Shown: piece after piece, positions 10,044-19,473 of the stretch
Layout: each line of letters opens with the position of its first letter
Numbering within the stretch: position 1 is the first letter of the stretch
Assembly (NCBI GenBank): GCA_015680685.1
Contig: MNCI01003976.1
Location: 262,431 to 283,973 of the forward strand
Length of the DNA stretch: 21,543 nt
Direction: 5' to 3'
DNA from: Gnetum montanum
Taxonomy: Eukaryota > Streptophyta > Gnetopsida > Gnetales > Gnetaceae
The notes under the pieces: generated by a model
The model's database searches: none
What the model saw: the letters and a program-made list of their open reading frames with translations, nothing else
Told to the model about the DNA's origin: nothing
Program-made: the position numbers and the translations under genes

Positions 10044-10285
10044 TCAAATTGTAAACGAGGACACCACCTTCTCTGGGGTTATCCTTCTTCCCAACAAGCC
10101 TTGCAAGTTACCCACATGAACAACCAGGCCTCGATATCATGGGCAGGGAAAAAAATCCCTGGTGGGAGAAACCCACGTAACACTCTTTCACTCCAATCTC
10201 TTGTCAACTCTACCTCCCCCTATATTTGTTGATTGGGCCAGTTTCAACCATACCGTCCTGCACCCTTATAAATTTGATCACCAAG
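10044..10285. repeat. Long promoter-unit repeat, gene-proximal copy
   Basis: This is about 240 bp shared with 12218-12462. It holds GTAAACGAGGACACCACCTT, CTCTGGGG, AACATGAACAAC-like and GGAGAAACCCA motifs, then the Pol I promoter-like module. On the minus strand it comprises the promoter and the first ~175 bp of the predicted transcript. The offset from the second copy is 2174-2177 bp, so there are only small indels. Confidence 0.8.
10211..10275 (-). promoter_or_regulatory. Gene-proximal Pol I promoter-like module (copy 1)
   Basis: The minus strand reads TTTATAAGGGTGCAGGACGG, then about 40 bp later CAAATATAGGGGGAGG. Plant RNA polymerase I starts at TATATA(A/G)GGGG, usually at the purine after TATATA, so a start near 10220 is plausible. 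Compared with copy 2 there is one T-to-A change in the TATA box (AATATAGGGGG). It faces the 18S gene and is the last promoter-like module before it, so it is the best candidate for the gene promoter. Function is inferred from sequence only. Confidence 0.6.
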
Positions 10286-12190
10286 GACCAATTCAATGAG
10301 AGTGCTCTCACCTCCGATCCAAGCATTCTCAACGATGGCACTCTCAAGAAGAACACTCTCGCGTGCATAATGCAAGCATGCTCCCATGGACAACGCCATC
10401 ATGGAGGGAGCTCTCTGGGAGAACGCTTTCAAAGAGATCACTCTTTGGAAGAACGCTCTCAGCAAAGGCAATCTAAATGAGGGAACCCTTCGATAGAACA
10501 ATCTCGACGAGGGCACTCTAGACAGAATGCTCCGGGAGAGGGCACTCTCAAAGAGAACACTCCTCAAATGGTCGCTCTTGCAAAGGGTACTTAGAAGAAA
10601 GAACGCTCTCAAGGAGGGCATCCTCAGCCACACCGTTCTCAACGAGAACGCTGTAATGGAGGATGCTCTCCAAGAGAATACTCCCAACCACGGTGCTCTC
10701 GAGGAGAACACTATCATGTGCATAACACAAGATGCTCTCAAGTAGAACGCTCTGAGGATGCTCGCTCTCGAAGAGGGCACCTTCTGAAGAAGAGCTCTCC
10801 ATGAAGGCGCTCTCGAGAAGAACACTCTCATGTGCTTGGCGCAAGATAATCGGAGAAGGCATCCTCAGGAAGAACGTTCTCATAGAGGCTTCTCTCAGGG
10901 AAAAATGCTCTCGTGAAGGGCACGCTCTAAAAGAAGGCACTCTTCGACAAAACGATCTCAAAGAAAACACTCTTCCGAAGGCCCCTCTAATGAAGGGCAC
11001 TCCTAAGAAGAACGCTCTCATGCAGGGCGATCTCACGGATCCCGCTCCCAAGGAAGGCATTCTAATGGAGGCCACTCTCCAAGAGAACGCTCTCAGGGAG
11101 AACACTCTCACGTGCGCAATGCAAGGTGCTCTAGAGGAGATCGCTCTGAGGGAGAGACCTCTAAGGGCACCCTTCAACAGAACGATCTCAATGAGGGCAC
11201 TCTATGAAGAATGATCCGGGAGAGGGCACCCTCAAATAGAACACTTGTCAGGTGTTCGCTCTATCAGAGGGTGCTCTGAAGAAGAACGCTCACAAGGAGG
11301 GCATCCTCAGCCAGACCAATCTCAACGAGGGTGCTGTAATGGAGGATGCTCTCCAAGAGAACGCTCCCAACAATAGCGCTCTCGGGGTGAACACTATCAT
11401 GTGCGTAACACAAGGTGATCTCAGGTCGAACGCTCTGAGGGTGCTTCCACTAACGAAGACCGTTCTCTAAGAGGGTACCTTCTGAGAAAGAGCTCTCAAC
11501 GAGGGTGCTCTCAAAAAAAATGCTCTCATGGGCGTAGCACAAGATAATCGGAGAACGCGTCCTTAGGAAGAACGTTCTCATAGAGGCCGCACTCAGGGAA
11601 AACGCTCTCGTGAAGGGCGCACTCTAAACGAAGGCACTCTTCGACAGAACGATCTCAACGAGGGTGCTCTCAAAGAGAACGCTCTTCCAAAGGCCCCTCT
11701 AATGAAGGGCACTCCTAAAAACAACACTCTCATTGAGGGTGATCTCATGGAGCCCGCTCTCAAGAAAGGCATTCTAATGGAGGCCACTCTCCAAGAGAAC
11801 GCTCTCAACAAAGGCGCTCTCAGGGAGAACACTCTCACGTGCGCAACGCAAGGTGCTCTAGAGGAGAACGCTCTGAGAGAGGTCGCTCTAAGAGAGAGAG
11901 CTCTCAAGGAGAACACTCTCGAGGAGGGCGATCTCACGTAGAATACTCTTAAAGAGAGACTCTCTCAACGAGGGCGTCCCCAGCGAAACCGATCTCAATG
12001 ACGATGTTCTAATGGAGGTAGCTCTCCAAGAGAACAATCTCAACAAGGGTGCTCTCTAGGAGAACACTCTTGCATGCATAACGCAAAGTGTGCTAAGGGA
12101 GCTCCCTTTGAGAGAGAGCACTCGCCCAGAGGGAGCTCTCAACGAGGGCGCTCCAAGAAGAACGCTCCAAGGCAACCAACCCCACAGAAC
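10286..12190. repeat. Degenerate ~15-bp satellite, array I
   Basis: This is a run of about 15-bp units such as CTCTCAAGGAGAACG and CTCTCAACGAGGGCG. It has a second level of order: about 10530-11230 is repeated at 11230-11940 with offsets of 683-712 bp, for example AAGATAATCGGAGAA at 10843 and 11541. Units vary mainly where a CpG is expected (GAACGCTCTC, GAACACTCTC, GAATGCTCTC). Because 15 bp is five codons, open frames run on both strands with five-residue periodicity; these are artefacts. Confidence 0.9.
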
Positions 12191-12217
12191 ATGCCCACAA
12201 CGCTGCAACCTTTTATC

Positions 12218-12462
12218 TCAAATCGTAAACGAGGACACCACCTTCTCTGGGGCTATCCTTCTTCGCAAACAAGGCTCGAAGGTCACGAACATGAACAACG
12301 AGGCTGCGATATTGTGGGCAGGGCAAGGCTTCCCTGGGGGGAGAAACCCATGTATCGCTCTATATCACTCCGACCGCTCGTCAACTCTACCTCCCCCTAT
12401 ATATGTTGATTGGGCCAGTTTCAGCCATACCGTCCCGCACCCTTATAAATTTGATCACGAAG
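12218..12462. repeat. Long promoter-unit repeat, distal copy
   Basis: This is the second copy of the ~240-bp unit at 10044-10285, sharing GTAAACGAGGACACCACCTT and the GGGCAGGG, GGAGAAACCCA and TCAACTCTACCTCCCCCTAT segments. It sits between satellite arrays I and II. It keeps a better promoter core than the gene-proximal copy. Confidence 0.8.
12388..12452 (-). promoter_or_regulatory. Pol I promoter-like module with the best core match (copy 2)
   Basis: The minus strand reads CATATATAGGGGGAGG (core 12393-12403), an exact match to the plant Pol I initiation consensus TATATAGGGG. The predicted start is near 12397. The upstream TTTATAAGGGTGCGGGACGG element is also present. It is oriented toward 18S, about 2.18 kb upstream of copy 1. 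Confidence 0.65.
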
Positions 12463-14026
12463 GACTAGCTCAAGGAGAGCACTCTCACATGCGTGGTGCA
12501 AGGCGCTCTCTGGGAGGACGTTCTCATTGAGAACGATCTCCGAAAGGCCACTCTAACAAAGGGCGCTCTCACGGAGGGCATTCTCAGGGAGGGTGCTCTT
12601 CCAAAGAACACTCTCAATGATGACGCTCTCGAGGAGAACATTCACATGAGGGCGTTAGGCGCTCTCAAGGAGAACGCTCTCATGGAGGCCACTCTGATGG
12701 AGGTAGCTCTCAGGGAGGGCACTCTTCGACACAGTGCTCTCAACCAGGGTGTTACAGGGAGAACACTCCCAACGAGGGCCCTCTCAAGGAGAAAGCTCTT
12801 CGACAAAATGCTCTCAACGAGGGTGCTCCAAGGAGAACGCTTCTGATGAGGACACTGTCAGAGAGACCGCTCTCAAGGAGGACGTTCTCTAGGGAGACCG
12901 CTCTCAACGACGGCGCTCCAGGGAGAACGCTCCCGATGAAGGCGTCCTTAGTGAGATTGCTCTCAAGGAGGGCGTTCTCAGTGAGGGCACTCTTAGGAAG
13001 ACCGCTCCCAAGGAGACTACTCCAGATGAGGGTGCTCCAGGGAGAACGCTCCCAATGAGGGCGTCCTCAGTGAGATTGCTCTCAAGGAGGGCATTCTCAG
13101 GGAGGGCACACTTAGGAAGATCACTTCCAAGGAGATTGCTCTCGATGAGGGCACTCAAGGGAGAACGTTCACGATGAAGGCATCCTCAGCGAGATCGCTC
13201 TCAAGAAGGGTGTTCTCAAGGAGGGCACTCTTACGAATATCGCTCTCAAGGAGACCGCTCCCCATGAATGCGCTCTCAAGGAGGGCATTCTCCAGGGAGA
13301 CCGCTCTCAACGAGGGCACAACAGGGAGAACGCTACCAATGAGGACGTCCTCAAGGAGACCGCTCTCAAGGAGGACGTTCTCAGGGAGGGTGCTCTTAGG
13401 AAGGGCGCTCTATGAAAGAACGCTCTCAAGGTGAAAACTCTCACGTGCGTAACACAAGGTGCTCTCATTGAGAACACTCTCATGGAGGCCGCTCTAACAG
13501 AGGATGCTCTCTAACAGAACGCTCTTGGCGAGGGCGCTCTCGAGGAGAACATTCACACCAGGGCGCAGGGCGCTCTCAAGGAGAATGCTCTCGTGGAGGC
13601 CGCTCTAACTGAGGCAGCTCTCAGGAAGAACACTCTTAGGGAGGGCTCTCAACCAGGGTGTTACAAGGAGAACGTTCCCAGTGAGGGCCCTCTCAATGAG
13701 AAAGCTCTTCAGAAGGCCACTCTAATAGAGGGCACTCTCAACGAGAACGCTCTCGGGGAGGGCACCCCTAGCGAGACCGATCTCAAGAAGGGCGCTCTCC
13801 AAGAGAACGCTTTCAACAAGTACGCTCTTGAGGAGAACACTCTCAGGTGCGTAATGCAAGGTGCTCTCAAGGAGGTCACTCTCGGGGAGGGCACCCTTAG
13901 AAAAGGAGCTCTCAACGAAGGCGCTCTCCAGGAGAACAATCTCACGTGCGTAGCCCAAGGCACTCTCAAGGAGAACGCTCTCTGAAAGGCTGCTCTCACG
14001 GAGAACATTCTTTAGGAGATGCTCTC
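12463..14026. repeat. Degenerate ~15-bp satellite, array II
   Basis: This continues the 15-bp satellite with CTCTCAAGGAGGACG-like and GGGAGAACGCTCCC-like units. Within 12840-13330 a subarray repeats AGGGAGAACGCTCCCAATGA-type strings at irregular spacing. It ends beside the inverted module at 14027. Open frames of 80-130 codons occur in opposite directions over the same bases, as expected for a codon-multiple repeat. Confidence 0.85.
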
Positions 14027-14150
14027 GACCAAGTGTTGGCCAAATGGACCTTCCTGACGAAATTTATAAGGGTGCGGGATGGTATGGCTAAAACTTGCCC
14101 AATCAACATATATAGGGAGAGATAGTGTTCTCCCTGGGAGCGCACTCTTA
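14027..14150 (+). repeat. Inverted spacer module (one 29-bp unit plus promoter)
   Basis: The + strand carries, in order, GACCAAGTGTTGGCCAAATG, which is the reverse complement of a 29-bp satellite unit, then a promoter-like module, then GTGTTCTCCCTGGGAGCGCAC. All three are opposite to every other copy in the window. It is also the only 29-bp unit found inside the 15-bp satellite region. Confidence 0.85.
14060..14125 (+). promoter_or_regulatory. Inverted Pol I promoter-like module (copy 3)
   Basis: The + strand reads AATTTATAAGGGTGCGGGAT and then CATATATAGGGAGAGATAG, with core TATATAGGGAGA at 14109-14120. It points away from 18S and toward copy 4, so the two modules are convergent, about 500 bp apart. 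Confidence 0.6.
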
Positions 14151-14590
14151 AGAAGGGTGCTCTCTAGGAGAGCGTTCTCATGGAGGGCACTCTCCAGGAG
14201 AGCGTTCTCATGGAGGGTGCTCCAACAGAGAGCATGCTCATGTTGAGCATGCTCAAGGAGGGTGCTCTCACGGAGAATTCTCTTAAGGAGGGCATTCTCG
14301 GGGAGAACGCTTTCAGGGAGGCCACTCCCAGGAAGAGCGCTCTACAATAGAATTCTCTCAATGAGGGCTCTCTCATTGAGAACGCTCTCAAATACGCAAT
14401 GCAAGGCTCTCTAATGGAGGAGACTCCTTGAGAGAACACTGTCACGTGCGTAGCAAGAAGCACTCCCACAGAGAGTGCTCTCGCAAGCGCTGCATGAGGC
14501 GCTCTCATGAGAGCGCGCTCTTGCCAGCGCAGCTATGCGAGGTGCTCTCGTGAGAGCGCTCTCACGAGAGCATTGTGCGATGCTCCCAGG
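14151..14590. repeat. Degenerate satellite and palindrome-rich leader between convergent modules
   Basis: This segment starts with two tandem 30-bp units (14157-14186 and 14187-14216), each with an AGGAGAGCGTTCTCATGGAG core. A perfect 11-bp inverted repeat with a 3-bp spacer lies at 14230-14254. The right end, about 14480-14590, is the leader on the transcribed side of promoter copy 4, with palindromes at 14499-14516 and 14543-14572. The right part is repeated 1512-1513 bp further on, at about 15910-16110. Confidence 0.75.
14543..14572. repeat. Perfect 30-bp palindrome
   Basis: The two 15-bp halves are exact reverse complements; the left half begins TGCTCTCGTG and the centre is AGCGCT. An 18-bp perfect palindrome lies 26 bp to the left (14499-14516), and a related 18-bp palindrome lies at 16069-16086. 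On the minus strand it falls just after the promoter core of copy 4, where it could fold in the nascent transcript. Confidence 0.9.
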
Positions 14591-14598
14591 AAGAACGC

Positions 14599-14663
14599 CA
14601 CCTCTCCCTATATATGCTAATTGGGCCAGTTTTAGCCATACTGTCCCGCACCCTTATAAATTT
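14599..14663 (-). promoter_or_regulatory. Pol I promoter-like module (copy 4)
   Basis: The minus strand reads GCATATATAGGGAGAGG (core 14604-14614), a good match to TATATAGGG. It faces 18S and faces the inverted copy 3. Confidence 0.55.
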
Positions 14664-16110
14664 GGTTACGAAGACCGCGTTCTCAAAAAGAGCATTCTTA
14701 GAGAGAGAGCACCAAGTAAGGGTGCCCTCAAGGAAAATGCTCTCAGTGAGAATGCTCTTGAGGAGGGCACTCTCAGTGAGAACGCTCTAGCAAAGGCTGC
14801 TCTCCATGAGAATACTCTCAACGAGCGTGCTCTCGAGGAGAACATTCTCACGTGCGTAACGCAAGGCACTCTCAAAGAGGGTGCACTTAGAGAGAACGCT
14901 CTCAGGAACACCCCTCTAACCAAGGGTGCTCTTTGAGAGAATGCTCTCAAGGAGAACACTCTCATGAGCATAGCACAAGGTGCTCTTAGGGAGGGTGATC
15001 TCAAGGAGAACGCTCTCAGGGAGGCTACTCTAACAGAGGGCGCTCTTGCAGAGAACGATCTCGCAAAGGGCAGTCTTATGGAGGACGCTATTGGAGAGGG
15101 CGTCCTCAGTGAGCCTATTCTCAGGGAGGGCACTCTCATGGAGGGTGTGCTCCGAGAGAACACTCTCAACGAGGATGCTCTCCAAGAGACCACTCTCACG
15201 TGCATAGCGCAAGGTGTACTCAGGGAGAACACTCCCATAGAGGGAGCTCTCTGGGAGGGCGCTCTAATGGAGGATGCTCTCCAAGACAATGCTCTCGAGG
15301 AGAACACTCTCATGTGTGTAGCGCAAGGCATTCTCAGGGAGAACGCTTGGAGGGAGGCCACTCTCCAGGAAGGCGCTCTCAATGAGAACACTCTAACGTG
15401 CAGTGCACAAGGTGCTCTCATGAAGGGCGTTCTCAAGGAGAATGCTTTCTAAAAATCCACTCTAACGAAGGACGCTCTCAAGGAGAATGCTCTCACAGAG
15501 CATGCTCTTAAGTAGGGCGTCCTCAGGGAGACCCTTCTCTCGGAGGGCACTCTTAGGAAGGGCACGCTCTGAAAGAACGCTCTCAACGAAGGCGCTCTCA
15601 AGGAGAACACTCCCAGATGCGTAGCGCAAGGCACTATCAAGGAAAATGTTATGACGGAGGCTGCTCTCAGGGAGAGCACTCTCTAGGAGCGTGCCCTCCA
15701 AGATGGTGCTCTCAATGAGAACTCTCTCACGTGCGTAGCAGAAGGTGCTCTCAGGGAGGGCACTCTCAAGGAGAATGTTCTCATGGAGGACGCTCTTAAG
15801 GAGGATGCTCTCAAGGAGGGCATCCTCAGGGAGACCATTCTCAAGGAGGGCACTCTCCAAGAGAACGCTCTCAATGAGGGCTGTCTCAGTGAGAACGCTC
15901 TCAAATGCACAACGCAAGGCTCTCTTAGGGAGGACACTCCAAGAGAGAACACCATCATGTGCATAGCAAGAGGCACTCCCACAGAGAGTGCTCTCGCAAG
16001 CACTGCATGAGACGCTCTCGTGAGAGCGAGCTCTTGCAAGCACAGCTATGCGAGGCGCTCTTGTGAGAGTGCTCTCGCGAGAGCACCGTGCGATGCTCTT
16101 AGGAAGAATG
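14664..16110. repeat. Degenerate ~15-bp satellite, array III
   Basis: This is the most regular stretch of the 15-bp satellite; around 15000-15120, consecutive units are exactly 15 bp. The + strand flank of copy 4, GAAGACCGCGTTCTCAAAAA, recurs after copy 5 at an offset of 1512 bp, so 14150-17000 is a ~1.5-kb higher-order repeat. A 256-codon minus-strand frame (14666-15436) and a 162-codon plus-strand frame (14964-15452) overlap here and are periodic artefacts. The last ~130 bp is the palindromic leader of copy 5. Confidence 0.88.
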
Positions 16111-16176
16111 CTACCTCTCCCCATATATGCTTATTGGGCCAGTTTCAGCCATATCACCTTGCATCCTTATAAATTT
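16111..16176 (-). promoter_or_regulatory. Pol I promoter-like module (copy 5)
   Basis: The minus strand reads GCATATATGGGGAGAGG, one base short of TATATAGGGG. The upstream element has an extra A (AAAATTTATAAGGATGC). Its flanks match copy 4. Confidence 0.5.
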
Positions 16177-16880
16177 TGTCACGAAGACCGTGTTCTCAAA
16201 AAGAGCATCCTCAGAGAGAGAGCACCAAGTAAAGGCGTCCTCAAAGAAAACACTCTCGTAGAGGGCGCTCTCAGCGAGAATGCTCTTGAGGAGGGTGTTC
16301 TCAGCCAGAACTCTCTCAAGGAGGGCGCTCTCCATGAGAATGCTCTCAACGGGTGTGCTCTCGAGGATAACATTCTCACGTGCGTAATGCAAGGTGGTCT
16401 CAGAGAGGGTGCACTTAGCGAGAACGCTCTCAAGAACACCGCTCTAATGGAGGGTGCTCTTCGAGAGAACGCTCTCAACGAGGGCACTCTCGAGAAGAAC
16501 ACTCTCATGAGCGTAACACAAGGAGAACGCTCTTAGGGAGGGTGATCTCAAGGAGAACACTCTTAGGGAGGGTGATCTCATGGAGTGTAGTCCTAAGAAG
16601 GACGCTATTGGATAGGGCATCCTCAGCGAGCCCGTTCTTAGGGAGGGCACTCTCATGGAGGGCATGCTCCAAGAGAATGCTCTCAACGAGGGCACTCTCC
16701 AAGAGAACCGTCTCAATGAGGATGCTCTCCAGGAGAATGCTCTCACGTGCGTAGCGCAAGGTGTACTCAGGGAGAACGCTCCCATGAAGGGTGCTCTCAA
16801 CAAGAACACTCTCACGTATGTACCGAGAAGGCACTCTCAAGGAGAACGCTCTTAGGGAGCATGCTCTCGGGGAGGGCGTC
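16177..16880. repeat. Degenerate ~15-bp satellite, array IV
   Basis: This is the last block of the 15-bp satellite. It matches the start of array III for several hundred bases at a 1512-bp offset. At about 16878-16895 the satellite ends in GTCCGTTTGGCCAGCACTTG, a degenerate 29-bp unit that marks the switch to the other satellite. Confidence 0.85.
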
Positions 16881-16895
16881 CGTTTGGCCAGCACT

Positions 16896-16992
16896 TGGAC
16901 TCGTGAGAGTGCTCGTGCCATCGCAGCTAAGCGAGTTGCCCCCATGGAGAGCACTCTCATGAGAGCACTGTGCGGTGCTCCCAGGGAGAACG
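16896..16992. other. Long-type promoter leader (copy 6)
   Basis: This segment lies on the transcribed side of copy 6 and holds GTGAGAGTGCTCGTGCC, GAGAGCACTCTCATGAGAGC and GGTGCTCCCAGGGAGAACGC. The same long leader is seen beside copies 4, 5, 11, 12, 13, 15 and 16. On the minus strand GAGCACC and GGTGCTC can pair as a hairpin soon after the predicted start. Confidence 0.6.
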
Positions 16993-17058
16993 CTACCTCT
17001 CCCGAAATATGCTGATTAGGCCAGTTTTAGCCATACCATCCTGCACCCTTATAAATTT
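16993..17058 (-). promoter_or_regulatory. Pol I promoter-like module, core damaged (copy 6)
   Basis: The minus strand reads GCATATTTCGGGAGAGG, so the TATATA box is broken. TTTATAAGGGTGCAGGATGG upstream is intact. It is followed on the + strand side by a run of eight C at about 17065. Confidence 0.4.
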
Positions 17059-17202
17059 GGTCACGCCCCCCCCTTGGGCCAACACTTGGTCACGAGGGAC
17101 CGTTTGGCCAACACTTGGTTACGAGGGTCCGTTGGGCCATCACTTGGTCACGTGAAAGTACTCGTGCTAGCACAGCTATGCAAGGTGCTCCCAGGGAGAA
17201 TG

Positions 17203-17268
17203 CTACCTCTCCCCATATATGCTGATTGGGACAGTTTCTGCCATACCATCCTGCACCTTTATAAATTT
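17203..17268 (-). promoter_or_regulatory. Pol I promoter-like module (copy 7, short leader)
   Basis: The minus strand core is GCATATATGGGGAGAGG. The leader is the short type: GTGCTCCCAGGGAGAATG follows CAGCTATGCAAG directly, without the internal GAGAGCACTCTC segment. Confidence 0.5.
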
Positions 17269-17441
17269 GGTCACGAGGGATCGTTGGGCCAACACTTGGT
17301 CACGAGGGACCATTTGGCAAACACTTGGTCACAAGGGACCGTTGGGCCAACACTTGGTTATGAGGGTCTGTTGGGCCATCACTTGGTCACGTGAAAGTAC
17401 TCGTGCCAGCACAGCTATGCAAGGTGCTCCCAGGGAGAACG

Positions 17442-17507
17442 CTACCTCTCCCCATATATGCTGATTGGGCCAGTTTCTGCCATACCATCCTGCACCTTTA
17501 TAAATTT
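17442..17507 (-). promoter_or_regulatory. Pol I promoter-like module (copy 8, short leader)
   Basis: The core is GCATATATGGGGAGAGG. With its short leader it is nearly identical to copy 7, 239 bp away, which suggests a recent duplication. Confidence 0.5.
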
Positions 17508-18144
17508 GGTCACGAGGGATCGTTGGGCCAACACTTGGTCACGAGGGTCGATTGGGGCAACCCTTGGTCACGAGGGACTGTTTGGCGAACACTTGGTCAT
17601 GAGGGACCGTTGGGGAAACCCGTGGTCATGAGGGACCATTTGGCGAACACTTGATCACGAGGGATCGTTCGGTGAACACTTGGTCACGAGGGACCGTTGG
17701 GCCAACCCTTGGTCACGAGGGACCGTTTGTCCAATAGTTGGTCACAAGGGACCGTTGGGCCAACCCTTGGTTATGAGAGATCGTTGGGCTAATAGTTGGT
17801 CATGAGGGATCGTTGGGCTAACTCTTGGCCACGAGGGACCGTTTGGCGAACACTTGGTCATGAGGGACTGTTGGGCCAACACTTGGTCATGAGGGACCAT
17901 TGGTTCAACGCTTGGTCACGAGGGACCGTTTGGCCAACACTTGGTCACGAGGGACCGTATGGCGAACACTTGGTCATGAGGGACCGTTGGGACAACACTT
18001 GGTCACAAGGGACCGTTGGTTCAACGCTTGGTCACAAGGGTCCGTTGGGCCAACACTTGGTTGCGAGGGTCCGTTGGGCCATGACTTGGTCACGTGAAAG
18101 TGCTCGTGCTAGCCTAGCTATGCAAGGTGCTCCCAGGGAGAATG

Positions 18145-18210
18145 CTACCTCTCCCCATATATGCTGATTGGGCCAGTTTCTGCCATATCATCCTGCATCC
18201 TTATAAATTT
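18145..18210 (-). promoter_or_regulatory. Pol I promoter-like module (copy 9, short leader)
   Basis: The core is GCATATATGGGGAGAGG, with GCATCCTTATAAATTT on the + strand at the distal element. It follows the longest uninterrupted run of 29-bp units after copy 8. Confidence 0.5.
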
Positions 18211-18586
18211 GGTCACGAGGGACCGTTGGGCCAACACTTGGTCACGAGGGACCGTTGGGCCAACCCTTGGTCACGAGGGCCATTTTCCGTTAGGCCATCA
18301 CTCGAGGGACCGTTGTACCAACACTTGGTCATAAGGGACCATTGGGCCATCCCTTGGTCACGAGGGACCGTTTGGCCAACACTTCGTCACGAGGGATCGT
18401 TTGGCCAACAATTGGTCACGAGGGACCGTTGGGCCAACACTTGGCCATGAGGGACTGTTGCTTCAGCGCTTGGTCATGAGGGACTGTTTGGCCAACACTT
18501 GGTCACGAGGGTCCGTTAGGCCATCACTTGGTCTTGTGAGGGTACTTGTGCCAACGCAGCTATGCGAGGTGCTCCCAACAAGAATG

Positions 18587-18652
18587 CTACCTCTCCCCAT
18601 ATATGTTGATTGGGCCAGTTTCAGCCATACCATCCTGCACCATTATAAATTT
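18587..18652 (-). promoter_or_regulatory. Pol I promoter-like module (copy 10, short leader)
   Basis: The core is ACATATATGGGGAGAGG. The distal element has one change, TTTATAATGGTGCAGG in place of TTTATAAGGGTGCAGG. Confidence 0.48.
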
Positions 18653-19473
18653 GGTCACGAGGGACCGTTGGGCCAACCCTTGGTCACGAGGGTCCGTTTG
18701 GCCAACACTTGGTCACAAGGGAACGTTGTGCCAACACTTGGTCATGAGGGACCGTTGGGCCAACACTTGGTCACAAGGGACCGTTGGGCCAATCCTTGGT
18801 CACTAGGGTCCGTTTGGCCAACACTTGGCCACGAGGGACCGTTGGGCCAACCCTTGGTCACGAGGGACCGTTGGGCCAACCCTTGGTCACGAGGAAACGT
18901 TGTGCCAACACTTGGTCATGAGGGACCGTAGGAACAACCCTTGGTCACGAGGGACCATTGGAACAACCCTTAGTCACGAGGGACCGTTGAGCCAACACTT
19001 GGTCACGAGGGACTGTTGGGCCAACACTTGGTCATAGGGAACTGTTGGGCCAACCCTTGGTCATGCAGGTCCGTTGGACCAACCCTTGGTCACGAGGGTC
19101 TGTTTGGCCAACCCTTGGTCATGAGGGACCATTGGGCCAACACTTGATCATGAGGGACCGTATGGCCAACCCTTGGTCACGAGGGTCTGTTTGGCCAATA
19201 GTTGATCACGAGGGACCGTTGGGCCATCACTAGGGCACGATGGTCTCTTGGGCCAACACTTGGTCATGAGGGACCATTGGTTCAACGCTTGGTCACGAGG
19301 GACCATTTGGCCAACACTTGGTCACAAGGGTCCGTTTGGCCATCACTTGGTCACGAGGGTCCATTGGGCCATCACTTGGTTTCGTGAGAGCGCTTGTGTC
19401 AGCGAAGGTATGCGAGGTGCTCCCATGGAGAGCCCTCTCACGAGAGCATCATGCAGTGCTCCCTGCGAGAATG

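Larger units (their letters stand above)
3558..10220 (-). other. Putative 5' external transcribed spacer (5' ETS)
   Basis: This is the stretch between the 18S 5' end and the most gene-proximal Pol I promoter-like motif (core 10216-10226). If that motif is the start site, the 5' ETS is about 6.66 kb, far longer than the 0.5-3 kb usual in plants. Most of it is two higher-order repeats. I found no other TATATAGGG-like motif on the minus strand between 3558 and 10040, but initiation has not been shown and the true start could lie elsewhere. No protein-coding gene is supported. Confidence 0.55.

Noticed and set aside
14666-15436. 256-codon minus-strand frame and overlapping plus-strand frames of 130-160 codons
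   Set aside because: They are five-residue periodic translations of the 15-bp satellite on both strands at once. There is no codon-like constraint and no known family.
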